64,000 nucleotides of DNA from positions 3,160,501 to 3,224,500 of the forward strand of contig OZ025271.1 of the NCBI GenBank assembly GCA_964019165.1. The letters run 5' to 3'. Of the stretch, positions 45,496-57,850 are shown one piece after another; the first letter of the stretch is position 1, and every line of letters starts with the position of its first letter. This DNA is from Mastigias papua (lineage: Eukaryota > Cnidaria > Scyphozoa > Rhizostomeae > Mastigiidae). The translations under genes were made by a program, and so were the position numbers. The notes beneath the pieces were generated by a model, which did no database searches, was not told where the DNA came from, and saw only the letters and a list, made by a program, of their open reading frames with translations.

Positions 45496-45749
45496 ATTGT
45501 GGCTTGCAAGGTAGGTACTTACAAAAACTTTAAAATAGCTGTTCCGAAGTTCACAAACAACAATAGGATGAATATATTCGAGAGAAAATGCAACAATCAG
45601 TGCCTTTACTTTGCAGTTTTAGCGGTAAGTGAACAGATTTGATACGTTTCCTTGTTGCAACTGCTAAGAAAATGTTACATTTACACCCCAAATCCAGGCC
45701 CAGCTGCCCAATCGGCTCTGCTAGCGCAGTTGGCTGAAGTGGTGTATTG
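45496..45749 (+). repeat. Dispersed 250-bp repeat, copy 2
   Basis: Plus-strand counterpart of 34171-34415. About 80 percent alike by eye. Confidence 0.8.
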
Positions 45750-46590
45750 GGCCAAAGTTTTCATACTCAAGAGAGTAGAATTTTCCCTGTCCAGCACCTA
45801 TATCACTTCTAACATTATCCAGTGAAAGGTCATACAAACGTGTACCAAAGTAACAGCTAGAAATGAAATCTGATAGTCGTGGTTAGACAGTTGCGAAAAG
45901 GCTGCATTGGGATGGATGATTGTTCATCTTCAATCCCAGGACATAGGGGATGTTCGCTAGCACCAAGAATGAACGGCAACCATCTTTGTACTACCAGCCC
46001 ACGTTCTTTCAACACTGACCTAGAGCTGCAGGCTTTGAACAGAAACCTCTTACTACTTCATAACTTTTCATTAGAAGCCATAGCCCATTCTGTCTTAGAC
46101 AATACAGAATGATGGAAATCTTATCACGCAGAGCGGCACGCTCATTCAACTAAATAAAAATAGTGTAAATGAACTAGAGACAGACACTTCAAAGGAATGA
46201 AGATACGTGCAAGACATTTCAAACGAACAAATAAACACGCTAGACGCAAGACGGACAAATATCGATTTTGTAATTATACGCTTTATATTTTGTAGAGAAA
46301 CAATAGACCACACAATTTTGTTTGTTTTGTTTTTTGTTCAGCTATAATGACTCTTAGAACTGGGACTTCTCGGGAGTTCTCGTCCGCTCCATTTTGAGGA
46401 CAGAACAATATTCCTGCGCGGGGAAATCTAAAGTGCTTCCCTACACAGAATGTGTTCTTGCACGTTTTCTATGATTGGTATTTCAATCCATGATTTGCTA
46501 GAGGGATTCTTGTAACACCTTAGCATTTCTCTCCTTGTGATATTCTGTACATATGATTATGACTGAGGGAATTTACCTTTTAATTTGCAC
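45750..46590. other. Unassigned stretch
   Basis: One 77-codon ORF (45879-46112) without known motifs; otherwise non-coding. Confidence 0.4.
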
Positions 46591-46898
46591 ACCGTAAATC
46601 CTCGAATTAGCCCCCCTCGAATAAGCTCCCCTCGAATACGCTCCCATGCTAGAACTTCAAATTGTTAATAAGCCCCCCTCGAATAAGCTCCCACCCTAGG
46701 TGATGATGAAGAATATAATAAAGACTAATGCTTAAATATAGACTGTTCTTGTACTAGTATGAAGAAAAGGAGCTTTGGCAATGAGCTTTTTATACAACAT
46801 TTATCAAATAGTTTTATAAGCCCCCCTCGAATAAGCATCCACCCAAAAAGCAGAAAAAATAGATATGCCCCCAAGGGACTAATTCGAAGATTTACGGT
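46591..46898. mobile_element. MITE with ACCGTAAATCYTCGAATTAG ends (308 bp)
   Basis: The left end ACCGTAAATCCTCGAATTAG and right end (inverted ACCGTAAATCTTCGAATTAG) differ at one base. Inside, CCCCTCGAATAAGC recurs near both ends (46614-46632, 46676-46690, 46826-46842). No ORF. From memory, elements beginning CCGTA...TCGAATAA.C.CCC are widespread in marine invertebrates. Confidence 0.88.
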
Positions 46899-47190
46899 AT
46901 TGCATTCTTCATTGTAGCAGAGCAGAGAGCATGAATTTGTTCTTTAGGAGATAATATTCAAATTACTTTCCTTTGAAACTACTCAGGTACAGTGTTAGGT
47001 CTACCTTCAATGTAACCTTCACTAAACCGGGTTCTAACTGAGCAGGAGAGGTAGAAATTAAGAAAACACAATACATTCACTGCCTGGACCTGGATCTGAT
47101 AGGATCGCCTTCCTATTTGAAACAAGGACATCAAGAATGAAATCTATCATCCTTGACTTGTTTTCACCATTGGTGAGAAAAATTTTAATA

Positions 47191-47430
47191 TCATGAGGCA
47201 ATTTTGATTTTGATTTCCTCAATAAGTTCCCGATTGCCAGGATACAGCGAATCCATTTTCTCCATACACTTCATGTAGAATGAGCCATGCAGTGCGTAAT
47301 TCGTCTTGTTCAAACTATAGAAAAGGTGACGCATATACTCCCATGCGTATCTTCTGAGGTCATAATTGTTCTCTTGAAAGGTTGTATGGATAAGATGTTG
47401 GCAATGCATGATATATTGATAGTACTGCAA
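47191..47430 (-). pseudogene. Inverted N-terminal-type fragment of the EEADTK/LLPPC protein family
   Basis: Reads NNYDLRRYAWEYMRHLFYSLNKTNYALHGSFYMKCMEKMDSLYPG. In a large uncharacterised, multi-copy protein family of invertebrates, a block of this type (..FF.YD..NYARY.S.Y......L...HP) precedes the EEADTR/LPPC half. Here it lies on the opposite strand, 13 bp from that half, so the locus has been rearranged. Recognition is from memory and moderate. Confidence 0.5.
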
Positions 47431-47443
47431 TCAGTCATTCGCG

Positions 47444-48297
47444 ATGTCCTTGTTAGGCAGTGAATGTATTGTATTTTCTTCCTTTCAAGACTGCATCATG
47501 GTTACAAGGGAAACTGTGCTTAAGATCCCAGTTCGTAATGGTACACAGGAGGAGGCCGACACAAAAGTGGTACTACAGGCGAACCATGAATTGGCAAGAA
47601 ATGAAGGAGTCGCCATAATTTGCTCTCATTCTGGGGACATTGATATCACTGTGGTTGCATTATCCCATTTCGTCCATGACACTGACAGAGTCATAATTGA
47701 TTCAAATACAGGTAGAAATAGAAAGGCTTTCAAGATGAGTGACATTGACTTAACATCACAACAAGGACGGTCACTTATTGGGTTCCATGCTTTTACTGGT
47801 TATCACTAACAACTCAGCATTCTTTCGCAAAGGCAAACACGTTTGCTGGAAAATCACTGAGAGAAAGCCAAACATTTGTCGCAGCCTTCTGCAACTTGGG
47901 AAGAACTTCAACTTTGGACGATGATTTGAGCATAGGGCTAGAGGAGTACGTTTCACATCTGTAAGGGATAAAGGGACAGAATATCAATAAAGCAAGACAT
48001 GCAATTTTCAATGCAAAGCTCGAAATGCAAAAGAAGATTTGCGATATTTCTTTATTGCCACCGTGCAGACAAGCATTGTACTGGCACTCCCTACGCGCGA
48101 ACTTCATTTCGCATCAATGGCGATCATGCTTGGAACCTGAAAATCAGCTGGGTGATCCTGTTAATAATAGATGGACTGAAGCATTAGAGGCAAAATGGCT
48201 AGACGGAGTGATGCCTGCTGACATCAAGGAACTATTTGTTGATCTAGAGTGTGAAGAACATTCAGAGGATAGTGATGACAGTATAGATGAAGATTAA
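47444..48297 (+). pseudogene. EEADTK/LLPPC family protein, PIN-like nuclease half (decayed)
   Basis: QEEADTKVVLQANHELARNEG (about 47545-47605), HSGDIDITVVALSHF (acidic pair, about 47628-47670), SLIGFHAFTGYH (47773-47808), then frameshifts at about 47806 and again near 47960. The last frame (48000-48297) reads ICDISLLPPCRQALYWHSLRANFISHQW and ends in an acidic tail. The D/E placement (EEADT..., SGDID..., normally GCD) resembles PIN/FEN-type nucleases. In this copy the usual GCD reads GYH. Likely transposon-associated or multi-copy; biological role unknown. Confidence 0.6.
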
Positions 48298-49380
48298 GTA
48301 TGATTCATGTAGGTTTTCTATTATTACCCCCCGATCATGACGTCACAACATACCTATAAGGCATAGGTAGCTGCTTTTTGTCCATTTCTTTTGAGTATAT
48401 ACATGTTTCAAGTGAGTTTGGAGAATTCTATTTGCATTAAACGGCTTGTCATCCAGTCCTGGCATCCCTACTACTTACAACGTGATATTTTGCAACATCT
48501 AGATATACATTACCCCCGTTCTCAGAATTTCTCAGGAATTCGCCTATTTACCCAAGAAATTGAGGTACCGAAATAAAAAGGTTCAAAATTTTACATGCCA
48601 TCGTCAAAGCAAGCAGCGGAAAAAGTTGTGAAATGCAAGGACTTCGAAGAAAAATCTAGCACCATTTTCGATTGCATCGATTGATTTATAATGAAGAAGG
48701 ACATCAAAGAAAAAGCCATTGCTTCGCTGAGCTTAGGCCTACAAATTGCGCTGTTGTGAGAAGACTCTACTTTCCTTAACAACAGATTCTCAAAAAGTTA
48801 AAGCAATAATTTTATATGACAATGCGTGAAGATAACAATGACTTTGCTACGAACTAGTGCAAATGGTAATTATGACTGAGATAAAATTTGAATATTGAAA
48901 ATGGAAGCTATTGAGTTTACAGAGAAACAACTAGTTGAGGTATTCTCTTCGACCTTCGATTGAAAAGAGAGGGGGAAAGTCATCAAACAGGGAATATTAT
49001 GCCATAGTGAACTGTCAATTACCTCCTACCTGTAATTTAGAACCAGATTGGTGAAGTGAACTTAACTCTGCAATTCGCAAGTACAAGAGGAATAACTTGA
49101 GCGATTGACATTAGCAGAGCTAGTACCAATAAGTGGCAATGAAATCTTATTGTCAGTTGATGCATTTGAGAAAGATTCATCTGACGAGTGTCGGACGAAG
49201 AAAAGCTTACATATATTCACACATACATACATTTGCTATTTGTTAAAGCAGGTTGCCCAAAAACGCAACTATAAAGCAGATGTGGACCTGCTGTCTACTA
49301 AAATAAATAAAACGTTTGACAAAAAATTCCTGACAGTTGCAAAAAGCATTTCAAATCGTGCTAAAATACGGACAGTAAGA
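48298..49380. other. Unassigned stretch
   Basis: A 96-codon plus-strand ORF (49105-49395) with no known motif. Otherwise non-coding. Confidence 0.4.
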
Positions 49381-49381
49381 A

Positions 49382-49680
49382 CTAATAATAAATAAAATCT
49401 CTCTGCTTGTTCTGTATCAAACAGGCTTCCTTGTTGAATGATACCGAATTTAGAAGTTTCTTCATACTTTTCAACTCGTTCTTAAAAGGGTCTATTCCTT
49501 TGATACTTCTTAAGTTTATGGGTAATGTGTTCCATAGCAATGGACCTCTCCATCTGATTGACGTTCTTCCGATTTCTCTGGAGCACCTTAGTAACTCAAA
49601 TGACAAGCTGTCTCTTGAGCGAGTCAATTTTCTACTGAAATGGTTTACATTCGCTTCTGGGGCTTTTCAGTATGCCTAAA
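49382..49680 (-). pseudogene. LINE ORF2 extreme C-terminus
   Basis: The minus strand reads NHFSRKLTRSRDSLSFELLRC, then IGRTSIRWRGPLLWNTLPINLRSIKGIDPFKNELKSM. The R.RGP.LWN.LP...RS...FK..LK pattern is the conserved end of many LINE ORF2 proteins. Confidence 0.72.
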
Positions 49681-49875
49681 ACATGGTGCCGCTTGTTGGT
49701 GTTATAGTGAAGCTCTGTAGCACCAACAGACTTTTCAAAGGTTCATCTGTAATTGAGCCAGAATTTACTTTAGTTACAGAAAATTATCCAGTCTTTTCTC
49801 CAGCTGTTCAATTAGAATTGTCTTCTGTTATTTTGCATAATAGCACCCCTGGTTCTATAGCTGATACATCACAAA

Positions 49876-50160
49876 TGAATTGAAATGAAAGGCGGGGAAA
49901 GTGTAGGTTGGTGCTCTGAAGAAGGTCTAGTGGCAACTAATAAAGATATACGCAACTACTTAGAAAGCCTCAGCAGAAAATGCAATAATAATTATCAAAT
50001 TGAAGATGTGCACCACCGTTCACTTGAGAGATCTCATCCATTTTTGATCCACATTACATCGGAGTATATCGAGAGAAAACTGTGCGCAGTTTGTAAACCT
50101 ATAGATCAGACGGTACGGACTCATGGTGCACATCAGTCTATGGTCTTGAGGAGTTTTCTA
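49876..50160 (+). pseudogene. Transib/RAG1-like transposase C-terminal fragment
   Basis: GWCSEEGLVATNKDIRNYLESLSRKC (about 49906-49983) follows the SEEAxxARNKxxRxYRxxxxRK pattern around the catalytic Glu of Transib transposases. Then QIEDVHHRSLERSHPFL and, after 12 residues, KLCAVCKPIDQTVRTHGAH (about 50080-50135). This parallels CSVCGCLGHT in the tail of the intact copy at 39.1-41.2 kb. It is too different to be a recent duplicate and nothing upstream is recognisable. Confidence 0.5.
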
Positions 50161-50259
50161 TGCCACTTAATTTTATGCAGAAATGTCAATTTCTGCTTTG
50201 TTGTTTCTTGTATGACACATAACCAATATTATTTTGTCTAATTTATTCAAAAATAGGTA

Positions 50260-50930
50260 TATATCTACATGATCTATGGTCAGTATGTTCTGTATTGAGA
50301 GTAGGCTGACAGTTGAGGAAAACTCCCCTGATCGCCATAATTGGTTATACGTCCCTAGAATTGTTGTTGCATTGCTCTAATTTCAGATTTGACTATACTC
50401 TATAAAATATTGATTCTTATAGCATATACATCTAGGAAGCAGTATCTATATACTTAACATCTGTCCAGAATCCATCTCTTGGGTGCAATTTGAGGATAAT
50501 AGCATATTTTTGAGGATTTTGTGCAAAAATATTGTTATTTTGGGCCCCTCGTCTCTAAAAATCGGACAAAATCTGAGACAGTAGGGGTCTAATTTATCTA
50601 AAAACTAGGCTGTTGCATGATCTGTGGTCAATATGACCTACTTCCCCTGACTTACGAAAGTTGTTGTTTTGTTGGAATAAGACATACTCTGTATTGAGGG
50701 AAGCAACACAGTTGCGAAAAATTTGCTTGATCGCTGAAATTTGTTCCATGTTCCTGCAATTTTCTTGCATTGCTCTAAAACCGGATTTGGTATTCATATA
50801 TGAATTATTGATTCCTATAGCACATTGATCAATGGCTCAGAATATATATTGTTTATATATGTCCCGACTCCATCTTTATGGTGCAATTTGAGGATAATTA
50901 CGAATTTTTTGAGAATTGGATACCACAATA
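50260..50930. repeat. Diverged tandem duplication (two units of about 350-400 bp)
   Basis: CATGATCT.TGGTCA.TATG (50269, 50617), TGTATTGAG.G (50290, 50690), TTGCATTGCTCTAA (50369, 50767), TATTGATTC.TATAGCA (50408, 50806) and GTGCAATTTGAGGATAAT (50484, 50880) recur in order. Non-coding. Confidence 0.85.
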
Positions 50931-53900
50931 TTGAATATCCTGAGAACCCAACTCTTTTGAAAGACACCTAAAATGAGAAAATGAGCTACGGACTGGCTGA
51001 ACTGTCGAATATTGTGGTTTTTTAAAATAACAATAAACATATGTTGTCCGAAATGGGCTATGTGTATGGAAATTTGTGAAAAGCTGTTATTCTTACAGGT
51101 ATTTTCACAATATACTGAAATCATTATTGAGCTGTTTGAAATCTTTACTTATCGTTAGATTCTATACATATTCTGAATTTTAAATTGACACAACATTTCT
51201 TATAGAAATGATATTCAGCTGATTCTTGGTGCATTGAATCAGAAATTCGTTCTAGTTTTCAGAAATATACATTTTTATGTTAATCCTTTGATATTCAATT
51301 TTGTCCAAATTAACGCCCATGGGCCCACTGTGTGCCAATAAGCATAGTAGTAGAACTAAAAGGGTCTCATTTTGCTCCCCTACGACGAAGAAAATTGACT
51401 TATTTCTCTATAGTACATTATTAACCAATAAAATGCTGTCATTTTACTCTACCCTGTATACGGTTATGCTATGTGCTTGTATATCTCAACATTATGATTA
51501 CATTTCTTATATGTATCCCCCAGCTCCAAGCTTAGATATGAATTGTTGCCCAGATATTTAACACAGCGCCAATTGTTTTCTTCATTCGAATAAGAGGTCC
51601 TTGATTTGAAGATGTGTATGTTACACACATTTTTAGACTGTAAGTAATACACACTCGGTTAATTAGCTATTTTAAAACATACTGCATGTGTTCAGGAAGG
51701 TACAAAGGAAGAACGTCATTCCAATGGGTATTCAAACTCTCTGCATACGAAGTAAGATAGCTATTGACGCGAAAACCAAGAAATGAAGTCATTTACTCCC
51801 TGACTATATATTAACTATAAAGAATGTTCTGCCCTTCGGTCCTTTTGCAACTGCCCAGTTGTTCACATGGATTACACAACTGTTTTATATACCTTCTCAA
51901 TTTGCATGGTTTTTCTTGAGTGAATTAAGGTCAGCACTTAGAAATGGAAATTCAGTGGGCGAAATATATTTTTGAAATCAATAACAACAGATTGACCATT
52001 TAAACTGGGAGAAGTCCATATTGTAAGCAGCTAGTTATGGAGTACCTTACTATCCATATTTCTTGTGCCAATTATCATCATTTCAGTTATGATGCAATGA
52101 GATCGGCTTAAGAATGGCATGGGTTGCATGCATTCCAAGAATTTCAATCTGTGTGAGTGCTTATTCCAAATGATGAGGTAGATTGATTGGTGTTTACTAA
52201 CCGTGACCGAGGCTTATGGGATAACGCTTCTAGAATGGTGTCAGAGTTATCAAATTGGCGTTTGGGTAAACACAGCATCTAACTTTGGTGGTTTTCAATT
52301 ATCTGTTGCCTGTGTTTGACTTTTGGGATATTGAGCCTCAGTGTATCGTGAAAATTAAATGACACTGGAGCACTTCAGGTGAGAACTCTTGTAGTTAAAT
52401 ACTGGTAAATAGGTTACTCTACTCTGGCATCATATTTTTTTCACAACTATCATGACATACTTTAGTTTATTGATTGCCAGCTATTCTATTGGATATTTCA
52501 ATATAATTCTGTCATTTTGTCTCCATAGCAGCAGCTGCTGTGGGAGAAGTATGTAGAATATCTAGAGAGATCTGAGAGACAATGAACTTAGATATAGGAA
52601 TTGTTTGCAAGGGTAGTACCAATTTACCGCATGTAATTATCTGCTCTATTTTAAATAAATGAGACATTATTAGACTCCAAAGTATCGAATAGAGTAAAAC
52701 ACTAAATAAGGAGAATATACAAGAAGCTTTCAAGTGAATAGTTTGTAATGAAGACCGGCCTTGAATACAAACAGGGATTTTTTTCATACAATTCTTCAAT
52801 GGGTTTTATATGCAAAGTCTTGATTTTTCAAGTTCTTTCTGCTATTTTTGGACTAAAGCAAATTGTTTCTAGGAAAGGAGGCAATTTTTGTTGTTGGATA
52901 CCCAAACTTTCTTGTACGAAAACAATTAGCTACCATTGAGTATATTATATTTGCAACAGTTATTTACAATGGATACGTTCAATATTGATTCCTAATGTGT
53001 TTACTTAGAGTCAGGTCACGTAAGAGTGCTACTGGTAACGTGTGATCCAGTACTACCTGTTTCATGGTTGGGTTGTCGGCGACTACTACCACGACTAGTT
53101 GTTATCCAGTGCTACCTGTTTGTGTGTACTTGATACTATTCTTTTTTCTGTTGCATCAAAATTATGTTAATCTAGGTATAATAGGAAATTTTGATTTTAT
53201 TGCATAAATCTTGCTTACATTGCATCGATAACACACTACTTTTGTAGAAAATTCCAATGACAACTGTTAATGTTAATGTTAATTGTATGTTTTTTGAAAG
53301 TAGCTTTGTATTAAGAAACTGTTAGACACAACTGTTTCATTTGTAGACTCCTTTAGAATTTATCTTTTGCTATTTATTGACAGCAGATCAAAGTTGGCCA
53401 GACAGGTAGAGGATATGAAGGGGCTAAATTCTGTTCAATGGATCTGTATACTTTATTTCAATAGGCAACCAGAAGCTTATATATTTAATGTAGTCTTCGT
53501 GGTGTCATAAAGAATCAAAGTTACTGTGGAGAAACTCAAAACTTATGATCACTGAAGAAATTGACCCAAACTTCAATAGTCTAGTCTTTAAATTCGATTC
53601 TGAGGACTTTATACCAGCCTTATCTGATAACTGCATCGTTTTAAATGTATTTGAAATTGGCAGTTCTTTCTATTGATTACTTCTGAGAACGGAGGCTCTC
53701 AGCTTTTGTTCAATATCAGAACTGGAACGTTTCTCCTTTACACGTATTTCTGTCCTTTACACTTGTCATTTCCAAAACATGTTATGTGCAATCATCCGAG
53801 ACAACGTTAATCACAAAATAGTTGTAACTAACACCTGATGCGGTAGTATTAATGATAAAGATAGCCTGAATGCTGACAACATTATGAATGCTAAATATAG

Positions 53901-54970
53901 TATAAATAGCAAAGGTGGCATGAATTGTAAATACTTTATTAAGCAGGCTTCCACTGTCAAGTTGTCTATTTTGCTTACAATTTTAGCCCCATTCGTCTTC
54001 CAATCGTTGCTTTTTATCTGGTTATAGGAATGCTGCTTTAATGGAAATTAGTTCAATTAAACCGATATTGTTTTGACACAGCAACAAAAATTCCCTGTAA
54101 GCAGATTATTTGAAGCAAAATTGCCCGCAGCAAAATCACAATGAAATCCTGACATAAAATGCAATATGTGCTACCATGAACATTAGAGGCTGTTTGCACA
54201 TTTCTTCCCATAAATAATAACAGGTTCATGTCCATAATAAGATACACACACACAGCTAATATATACAGTACACCTATAGCTGCTCCTTTTCATGAACGTG
54301 CATTGGGTTAAGCTGAAATAGTAGAACTGTATCCACAAAATTGAATCATTAAAGCGTTGATAGGAAATCTCATCACGGATGAGAGCATTTCAAAGCACAT
54401 TTGGAGTTTCTTTGTTATATAGTATATATTCTTCCAAAATATCTTTTCCCTTTGAGCAACAATTGATCCACTCGAAATGAGTCCATGGTCGTGAAAGTTA
54501 CAAGAACCTTATCTGTTGTATCTATATGATCAATGAGAGAACTGGCAGAGTTTCATAAAACTGAGAGCACGTAGACAGAACTTTATGATATTTAGACAAC
54601 TGATGCCGTGATGCTTCAGTAACACAATACAAAATCGGAGTTCCACATTTGTAGCAATAACGTTCAAGCACCTCACTTGCCAGATGTATTATGAATGTGC
54701 ACACGCCCAATGTGATACAAATCGTTGCACATGTTGGAACATGATTGACCTACCTCTCCATTTGATAGCCTTTTTGTACGTGTACCTAAGGATTTTTCTC
54801 TCTCACCCATAATATTATCAACAACTCCACCAAGCGGCAATACCATGGTGATGACACTTGCAAGATTGTTTTATGCCCAACAATAGAACTATGTTCGTCA
54901 CCTTTACTACAAAGAAATATCATTACTTATGTACCCATGTTTTCGAGTTTGATTTATGTATCAGTGCACT
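50931..54970. other. Unassigned stretch
   Basis: AT-rich, only short ORFs without motifs. A short local duplication around 53030-53115 (CCAGT.CTACCTGTTT twice). No element recognised. Confidence 0.4.
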
Positions 54971-54974
54971 CCTT

Positions 54975-55095
54975 AGATCGATATCAAACTGTAAACATGA
55001 AAACATAGTCAACAAGGAATCCATAATATTCCTTTTTCTTCTATGAAGGAATCCATAATATTTTGAGTAAAGTGAATGTGAAATATAAATACTGC
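54975..55095 (+). repeat. Dispersed repeat, copy 1
   Basis: AGATCGATATCAAACTGTA.ACATGAA, then TTTTGAGTAAAGTGAATGTG and AAATAAATACTGCCA also occur at 62718-62818. Here GAATCCATAATATT is tandemly doubled. Confidence 0.85.
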
Positions 55096-55589
55096 CAGCC
55101 ATTTTTTGTCTGTCCCAAAAATATCTTACTTCTCCTCAGATGAACAGAGGTAACATTTGTAATATACTATCAAAAGGCATTCTAAACAACCAATTTGAAG
55201 CGTGAATGTCAACGCCCCTGGTTACAATTTTACCTGCCACCCCCTTTAAGCTATGGGGAAACATAGTTGTACAACAAATGCCTTCATCAATCCATACTTG
55301 CTTGACACTCTGTCAGTTTCATTTCTAGCATTTTTCTTAGGGAATAAGTTGTGAATTCCTGGCTGCCCTAACTTCAGAGAAGTTTTTTATAGCTACGTTT
55401 ATATGTCATTCCTCTGTGAATATTTATTCAGAACATCAAGGCTTTTCCAGAAAATACACCAGATATAGTTTTTCAAGTTTTATCTTAAACTTTGTATACG
55501 AGGTCATTTTCAAGCACCAAGTATGTAAGGACAAAAATTAGTAAACTGTGAACTAAGGACTAGCTTATATACAGAAAACTGACTAACAA

Positions 55590-56365
55590 CCATTTACGTA
55601 AAACTTTTTAGGACTGCAAACAATTGAAGCTAAAAGTCACTATGCTTTTCGTGGGTGTGAAGTGTGGGAAATGAATGATGATGCTTACTGAAGACATTTG
55701 ACAACTAAACATAATGGATTACAGTGACTAGCCTGGGAAAACAATGGCAGACAGAAAGAAGGAAACATCAGGACAAAGCTGCAGCACAAAAGGCGATAGA
55801 AATTATAGTACACTTCCTAAATCACATTTCAAATAGATCTCTGCGCCCAGGGAAAGTGGCTTCCAACCCCAAAGAACTATTTATAATTCACCATAAATAC
55901 TGTATAGTTGCTCGAGAGAACCATTGCTAAATACTTTTTTGAATTGAAATGAAGTTCCTCAATACCTCCCATTGCACCATTTACGTAAACTGCAAAACAC
56001 TTTATCTAAGTCACTATGCTTTTCCTAGGTGTGAAGTGTGAGAAATGAATCGTAATGCTCACTGAAGAAATTTGGTAGCTAAACGAAATAGACTGCTATT
56101 TCTAAGCTTGATTTACAAAAAATGATTAATTAAAAGAAGGAAATATCAGAACGAGGCTGTAACGCAAAGGGCAATAGAATTTATACCAGTATTACACTTC
56201 CTAAATCATATTTCAAATTGATCTGGGCGCCCATGGAAAGTGGCTTCCAGACCCAAAGAGCTATTACTAAATCACCATGAATACTGTAAAATGGCTCGAG
56301 AGAACCATTGCTAAATACTTTTTTGAATTGACATGACTTTCCTCAATATCTCCCATTGCTATAGA
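55590..56365. repeat. Tandem duplication (two units of about 380 bp)
   Basis: Unit 1 (55590-55975) and unit 2 (55980-56365) share AGTCACTATGCTTTTC.T.GGTGTGAAGTGTG, AGAAGGAAA.ATCAG, GTGGCTTCCA, and GAGAGAACCATTGCTAAATA with CTTTTTTGAATTGA. The 68-codon ORF at 55724 lies within unit 1 and is not conserved in unit 2, so it is unlikely to be a gene. Confidence 0.9.
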
Positions 56366-56504
56366 GGGCAGTGATAGTGTAAACAAAATGACGTTACGTT
56401 GCAGTCTTCTGACTGGCTGTTGAGAATGCCCTTTGAATGGCTATTACAAAATTGGCTTCTATTCTTCAGACGCTATTAGTGCTTCTTTCAGCAGTACACA
56501 TGTT

Positions 56505-57052
56505 TTTTATAAGAAACCTATCTCAAGACCTAGTACTAAAAGCTTCTTAACTTTTGGCCACATTTTAGTTCTGAAAGTTTCTTAATTTAATGAAGAAAGA
56601 TTATATCGAAAACGATATAAAACACGTGGGTATAGCGAACTATTAGCATAATAGCAAACAAAAGACATTAGTGCGGCTCTAAATCTAAATCAACCTCATG
56701 TCCACACAGTCAATTTCAGTAAACTTTATATAATGCTCACCTTGGTCCTCGAAAAAATACTTTATTGGTTCAGTTTTGCACTGAACTTGGTAATGGTTCC
56801 AATGTTCCATCTTTCACAAAAATGCGCATATCTTCCTCTCAACCAAAGGGTCTTTCTCACACCTTTCTTAAGCAATCTATTTTAGTTGACACTTGTTACA
56901 TCCAGAGGAAATATGTTTCACAAACCCCAAACTTTGAAATAGCACAGAATTTTCTAAAGTTCCTTAACTCTTTTGTTGTAGTTCTATAAGTTTCTTAATT
57001 TCCGTGTGTCTAGTACTAGGTTGTTTATAAACTGGTTTCTTATTAAAAAAGC
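56505..57052. repeat. Possible TIR element (AAGAAAC...CCTAGTACTA ends)
   Basis: AAGAAACCTATCTCAAGACC and TAGTACTAAAAG at 56510-56545 pair with an inverted AAGAAACCAGTTTATAAACA and CCTAGTACTAGAC at 57009-57052. The interior holds a 74-codon ORF with no known motif. Weak. Confidence 0.4.
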
Positions 57053-57529
57053 CTATAGCTTTGCACAAAGAGTTAGTGTACATGAAAGCAGAAAGTGCAT
57101 GACTTTTCTTCTACTTGATCCCTTGCAATAACCAGTTGATGAAGGTTTTAGCAAATGCTGTGTGACTTTATACATATAGTCGTGGCATACATAAGGCTTT
57201 TTGTGACACAAGATAAATCGTTGTTACCCTAGAAATATTTTTATCTATAGGGAATATTTTTGCACCAATAGTTCCAACAAAAGCGTAATTTCGTATTGTC
57301 TCCAGTTGGGCTTCAGAAGTAAGTGGATTGAAAGATCAATGTAACAGGAGATTTCAAGGCTCATGCTTCCCATAACGTATTGTTCAGCGTATTATGATAC
57401 TATTTATAATATTGAAAAAAGCTTTCAACTGCATAAAAAGTCTTGAAGCTTCAAGCTTATAGAGTTGATTAATTTTGAACAACTTTTAATTTCAACAGTA
57501 GAAACTGCTAGCATATTGACATTTGTTTT

Positions 57530-57850
57530 TCTTTTCCTAATAGGTTTGTTACGTGATGCATTTGAACATCATGTCAACGAACTTTCTCATATCGTGGTGC
57601 TCGAGTCTGGAACCACTTAGATTTGGCAGTCAAGCAGACATCCTCTTTCAAAGCGTTTAAAGACGCTGTAAATAAATGATTTATTTTGCTATTTCTTTTC
57701 TTTTATATATTTATGTATTATTAGAATTAGGGTAAGGTTTTTAAAGGATAGATAATTTTCGTCGATTGATGGGGCAACCGTGTGTAAATAATTTAAAATG
57801 AATGAAAGAATGAATGAATGAATGAATGAATGAATGAATGAATGAAATTG
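57530..57850 (+). pseudogene. LINE 3' end with (AATG)n tail
   Basis: Plus-strand frames read RDAFEHHVNELSH, then in the next frame RGARVWNHLDLAVKQTSSFKAFKDAVNK (about 57590-57680), the conserved last block of L2/CR1-type ORF2. A UTR follows and a tail of about 11 AATG units at 57797-57845 ends it. Confidence 0.78.

Noticed and set aside
45715..45760. Possible tRNA-type A box (TAGCGCAGTTGG)
   Set aside because: Matches the A-box consensus, but there is no B box downstream and the motif is not kept in the related copy at 34.2 kb.
51310..51340. Another CACAGTG followed by GGCCCATGG on the minus strand, possibly the right end of the 49.9-kb Transib-like fragment
   Set aside because: No matching opposite end or 5-bp duplication was found; a seven-base match alone is expected by chance.
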